64,000 nt of DNA from Chryseobacterium shigense. GTDB taxonomy: Bacteria > Bacteroidota > Bacteroidia > Flavobacteriales > Weeksellaceae. Below, in pieces: positions 61,177 through 64,000 of the stretch (its first letter is position 1; each line of letters starts with the position of its first letter). The translations under genes and the position numbers were made by a program. The notes under the pieces were generated by a model. That model was not told the DNA's origin, searched no databases, and worked only from the letters and a program-made list of their open reading frames with translations. The stretch is from contig NZ_FTNY01000001.1 of the NCBI RefSeq assembly GCF_900156575.1, positions 310,001-374,000 of the forward strand, written 5' to 3'.

Positions 61177-62490
61177 ATGGCAGAATACAAATTATTGCTT
61201 CCTTCCATGGGAGAAGGTGTTATGGAAGCGACAATTATCACTTGGTTATTCAATGAAGGTGATAATGTAAAAGAGGATGATTCCGTAGTTGAAATTGCAA
61301 CAGATAAGGTAGATTCAGACGTTCCGACACCAGTTTCGGGGAAAATTGTAAAAATCCTGAAACAGAAGGACGAAGTTGCTAAAGTTGGTGAAGCCATTGC
61401 TATTTTAGAAATTGAAGGAGAAGGCGGAAATACAGCTTTAGAGGAGGTGACAACAGAAACTCCTGCAGCCGCTCCGGATACTGAAACCTTAAAAACAATT
61501 GAAGAGCCGTTACAAGCTGCTTCAGCTGTAGAATTCTCAGGAGACCTTTATCTTTCTCCGCTAGTAAAATCAATAGCACAGCAGGAAAACATCTCTGAAT
61601 CTGAACTGAAGTCTATTAAAGGAAATGGATTAGAGGGAAGAATTACCAAAGAAGATATATTAGCCTACGTTTCCAACAGAGGAAATCAGCCGGCTCAACA
61701 AGCTGCACCGGTACAGGAGACAGCTCCTGCAGCACCAAAAGCTCCGGTTTCAGCGCCGGTATCTACTGTTTCTGCAGCAGCAGGTGATGAAATCATTCCG
61801 ATGGACAGAATGAGAAAGATCATTGCTGAAAACATGGTAAAAGCAAAACATATTGCTCCACATGTTACTTCTTTCATCGAAACAGACGTTACCAACGTTG
61901 TAAAATGGAGAAACAAGCATAAAGATATTTTCGAAAAACGTGAGGGTGAGAAATTAACTTTCATGCCGATTTTCGTCAAGGCAATCGTGAAAGCGATCCA
62001 GGATTTCCCGATGATCAATGTATCTATCAGTGGTGAGAATATTATTAAGAAGAAAAATATCAACATTGGTATGGCTACGGCTTTACCAGACGGAAACCTT
62101 ATCGTTCCTGTCATTAAAAATGCTGATCAGTTATCTCTTTCAGGTTTGGCAAAAGCCATCAACGATTTAGCGTACAGAGCGAGAAACAAGAAATTAAGAC
62201 CGGAAGACACTCAGGGAGCTACTTATACGATTTCTAACGTAGGAAGTTTTGGAAACCTTATGGGAACTCCAATTATTCCTCAGCCTCAGGTCGCTATTTT
62301 AGCAATTGGTGCTATCGTTAAAAAGCCTGCGGTTCTTGAAACTAAAGATGGTGATGTAATTGCTATCCGTCAGTTGATGTTCATGTCTCACTCTTATGAC
62401 CACAGAGTCGTAGACGGATCTTTAGGAGGAATGATGCTTAAGCATGTTCATGATTACCTTCAGAACTGGGATCTGAACACAGAAATTTAA
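61177..62490 (+). CDS. 2-oxo acid dehydrogenase E2 (dihydrolipoamide acyltransferase)
   Basis: A 437-residue core enzyme of an alpha-keto acid dehydrogenase complex. One lipoyl domain (1-78) with Lys44 in ATDKVDSDVP, a linker, a peripheral subunit-binding domain (about 128-168, SPLVKSIAQQENIS), an Ala/Pro-rich linker, and the catalytic domain with SHSYDHRVVDGS near residue 406 (His and Asp). A single lipoyl domain and the DKVDSDVP type suggest the branched-chain or 2-oxoglutarate type rather than pyruvate. E1 and E3 are not in the window. Confidence 0.92.
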   Translation: MAEYKLLLPSMGEGVMEATIITWLFNEGDNVKEDDSVVEIATDKVDSDVPTPVSGKIVKILKQKDEVAKVGEAIAILEIEGEGGNTALEEVTTETPAAAPDTETLKTIEEPLQAASAVEFSGDLYLSPLVKSIAQQENISESELKSIKGNGLEGRITKEDILAYVSNRGNQPAQQAAPVQETAPAAPKAPVSAPVSTVSAAAGDEIIPMDRMRKIIAENMVKAKHIAPHVTSFIETDVTNVVKWRNKHKDIFEKREGEKLTFMPIFVKAIVKAIQDFPMINVSISGENIIKKKNINIGMATALPDGNLIVPVIKNADQLSLSGLAKAINDLAYRARNKKLRPEDTQGATYTISNVGSFGNLMGTPIIPQPQVAILAIGAIVKKPAVLETKDGDVIAIRQLMFMSHSYDHRVVDGSLGGMMLKHVHDYLQNWDLNTEI

Positions 62491-62560
62491 TCTATGATGA
62501 TTGATAAATGAGACCGTATTCCAAAGAATATGCTGATCTTATCAAAACATTTTACCATAC

Positions 62561-62587
62561 AAAACCTCCGACTTTTTCGGAGGTTTT
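62561..62587 (+). terminator. Terminator of the E2 gene
   Basis: AAAACCTCCGA/TCGGAGGTTTT stem with a five-base loop and a T-run, 70 bases after the stop. Confidence 0.85.
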
Positions 62588-62767
62588 TTTCTATTAAAGA
62601 TTATCTGTACATTTAAATAAAAAACACATCAAAAATCAAGTATAGAAGTCTTTTATCATTCTATTTTATCCCACTTCCCTGAAGTCGGTTATTTTTTACA
62701 GCAGAAATTTTTAGTTATCATGTAATTTTCCTATTTTTTCAGTTCAATAAAACGTCTTACTCCACAA

Positions 62768-64000
62768 ATGCTGAAAATTTTCTCCCTCCTGCGAAAAGGC
62801 CTTAAAAAGTCTTTTGACAATATCCGCAACGAACAGCTGAAGAATAACCTTCTTCAGGCGATTCCTTTCTGGATAGGATCTGTAATCACCGGATTTTTTG
62901 CAGTGATGTATGCCAAGATATTTGCTTGGGGCGAACATCTGTTGAATTTCATGATGAACTGGCACGCCTGGACGATTTTCATTATTGCTCCCATCGGTTT
63001 TGTCCTTTCCTGGTGGCTGGTAAAAGAATTCGCTCCATACGCTAAAGGAAGCGGGATCCCACAGGTGATGGCTGCAGTAGAGCTTGCCAACCCTAAAGAA
63101 CACACAAAAATCAGGAATCTTTTAAGTTTAAAGATCATTGTGTTTAAGATCCTTTCATCAGTTGTTCTGGTCATCGGAGGCGGAGCTGTGGGACGGGAGG
63201 GGCCCACCATTCAGATTGCAGGCTCTGTTTTCAGAAAAGTCAATGAATATCTTCCCCACTGGTGGCCGAAAATCTCTAAGAAAAATATGATTATGACAGG
63301 GGCAGCAGCAGGACTTGCAGCGGCATTTAACACCCCTTTGGGTGGAATTGTTTTTGCGGTGGAAGAACTTTCTAAAACGCATATCAATTATTTCAAAACG
63401 GCCTTGTTTACGGCGGTAATCATTGCAGGTTTAACGGCCCAGACTTTAGCAGGATCTTATCTCTATTTAGGATATCCGAAAACAAATGATGTTTCATTAA
63501 TGGTGATGTTTCCTATTATTCTTGTAGCAGGAACGGCTGGAATTCTGGCCAGCCAGCTTTCTGTCATGATGCTCAAAATGAGTGACTGGAAAAAAAGAAA
63601 ACTTAAAACCGACAGAGCCAATATTGTTTTTCTCGTGATCTGCGCACTGTTCATCGCGTCCATCGCCTACTTTATCAATAGGGAAATCCTTGGGTCCGGA
63701 AAGGAAATTATGGAACGGGTGCTTTTTACAAAAGATAAGCATGAAGAATGGTATGTCCCGGTTTTAAGAATGCTGGGCCCTGCCCTTTCTTTCACATCCG
63801 GTGGTGCAGGCGGAATATTTGCTCCTGCGCTGACGGCGGGTGCGAGTATCGGATCTGTGATTTCCGGAGCGATTCATTTAACCTCCAACGAAACCAATGT
63901 TGTCATTCTTGCCGGAATGGTAGCCTTTCTTACCGGGATTACAAGAGCTCCTTTTACATCGGCGATTATTGTACTGGAAATGACGGACAGACATTCATTG
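62768..64000 (+). CDS. ClC-family chloride channel/antiporter, N-terminal part (runs off the right edge)
   Basis: 411 residues are visible. Selectivity motifs are GSGIPQ (near 98), GREGPT (near 144) and GGIFAP (near 352), with the gating Glu of GREGP present. The Glu in VEELS near 202 is at the position of the internal proton Glu of E. coli ClC, so proton-chloride exchange is likely, but the C-terminal Tyr is off the window. About ten hydrophobic segments are seen. A stop in frame at 62723 with no ATG between supports the start at 62768. Confidence 0.93.
   Translation, partial: MLKIFSLLRKGLKKSFDNIRNEQLKNNLLQAIPFWIGSVITGFFAVMYAKIFAWGEHLLNFMMNWHAWTIFIIAPIGFVLSWWLVKEFAPYAKGSGIPQVMAAVELANPKEHTKIRNLLSLKIIVFKILSSVVLVIGGGAVGREGPTIQIAGSVFRKVNEYLPHWWPKISKKNMIMTGAAAGLAAAFNTPLGGIVFAVEELSKTHINYFKTALFTAVIIAGLTAQTLAGSYLYLGYPKTNDVSLMVMFPIILVAGTAGILASQLSVMMLKMSDWKKRKLKTDRANIVFLVICALFIASIAYFINREILGSGKEIMERVLFTKDKHEEWYVPVLRMLGPALSFTSGGAGGIFAPALTAGASIGSVISGAIHLTSNETNVVILAGMVAFLTGITRAPFTSAIIVLEMTDRHSL

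Noticed and set aside
1..64000. CRISPR arrays, tRNA, rRNA, transposases, integrases, prophage genes
   Set aside because: None was recognised on either strand; repeats seen are short, few and without the even spacing of a CRISPR array.

Overview
The window looks like chromosome from a Chryseobacterium-like member of the Flavobacteriia (Bacteroidetes). It is AT-rich. Promoters of the Bacteroidetes type (-33 TTTG, -7 TAnnTTTG) are recognisable, and good Shine-Dalgarno sequences are mostly absent. Five secreted proteins end in type IX secretion (T9SS) type A sorting domains (YPNP near the domain start, KxxIKQ or KFIKK at the C-terminus). There is also a mevalonate-pathway kinase and an ATP synthase operon that stops at atpG without atpDC. 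No tRNA, rRNA, CRISPR array, transposase or integrase was seen; the region is mostly core genome with a few accessory patches.

Layout. 1-7 kb: start of gyrA (cut by the left edge), DUF4286, small lipoproteins, an acetyltransferase/DUF421 pair, a 44-residue double-glycine leader peptide at 3073-3207, a divergent protein with a possible Cys/His active site, and uvrA. 7-10.5 kb: a three-gene operon with two type VI secretion baseplate genes (tssE, tssF) and a lipoprotein, without the rest of a T6SS. 10.6-16.4 kb: APC transporter, DUF4920, M14 carboxypeptidase, then an 840-base gene-free stretch with TTTACA-N2-TGTAAA-like palindromes in front of a small XRE regulator, and a T9SS cargo. 16.5-26.6 kb: proline dehydrogenase, mevalonate kinase with a UbiA prenyltransferase, a T9SS metalloprotease, DUF3060, an MFS protein, thiolase, and a small two-gene unit. 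26.7-29.2 kb: ECF sigma factor, anti-sigma candidate and barrel protein with a candidate autoregulatory promoter. 29.2-34 kb: nucleoside-type MFS permease with a bifunctional nuclease, etfBA, SDR. 34-46.4 kb: T9SS cargos, M20 dipeptidase, OmpA lipoprotein, THUMP-like methyltransferase, DinB, methylmalonyl-CoA mutase small subunit, FtsB-like protein, uridine kinase, M36 protease, clpS, CNNM/CorC protein. 46.6-52.2 kb: atpI-like, atpB, E, F, H, A, G. 52.3-58.4 kb: ffh, then five outer-membrane barrel genes and a lipoprotein. 58.4-64 kb: phoH, a YagU/DUF1440-like protein, a SAM hydrolase (DUF62), a 2-oxoacid dehydrogenase E2, and a ClC channel cut by the right edge.

Functional themes. Energy metabolism is prominent: F-type ATP synthase, electron-transfer flavoprotein, thiolase, proline dehydrogenase, methylmalonyl-CoA mutase and the E2 core all point to oxidation of amino acids and acyl-CoAs. 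A second theme is extracellular proteolysis and the cell surface: two T9SS metalloproteases, an M14 peptidase, an M20 dipeptidase and many barrels and lipoproteins fit a proteolytic lifestyle. The most interesting signals are the GG-leader peptide, the operator array upstream of the XRE regulator, the detached T6SS baseplate genes, the ECF promoter, and a family of intergenic repeats in two separated loci.
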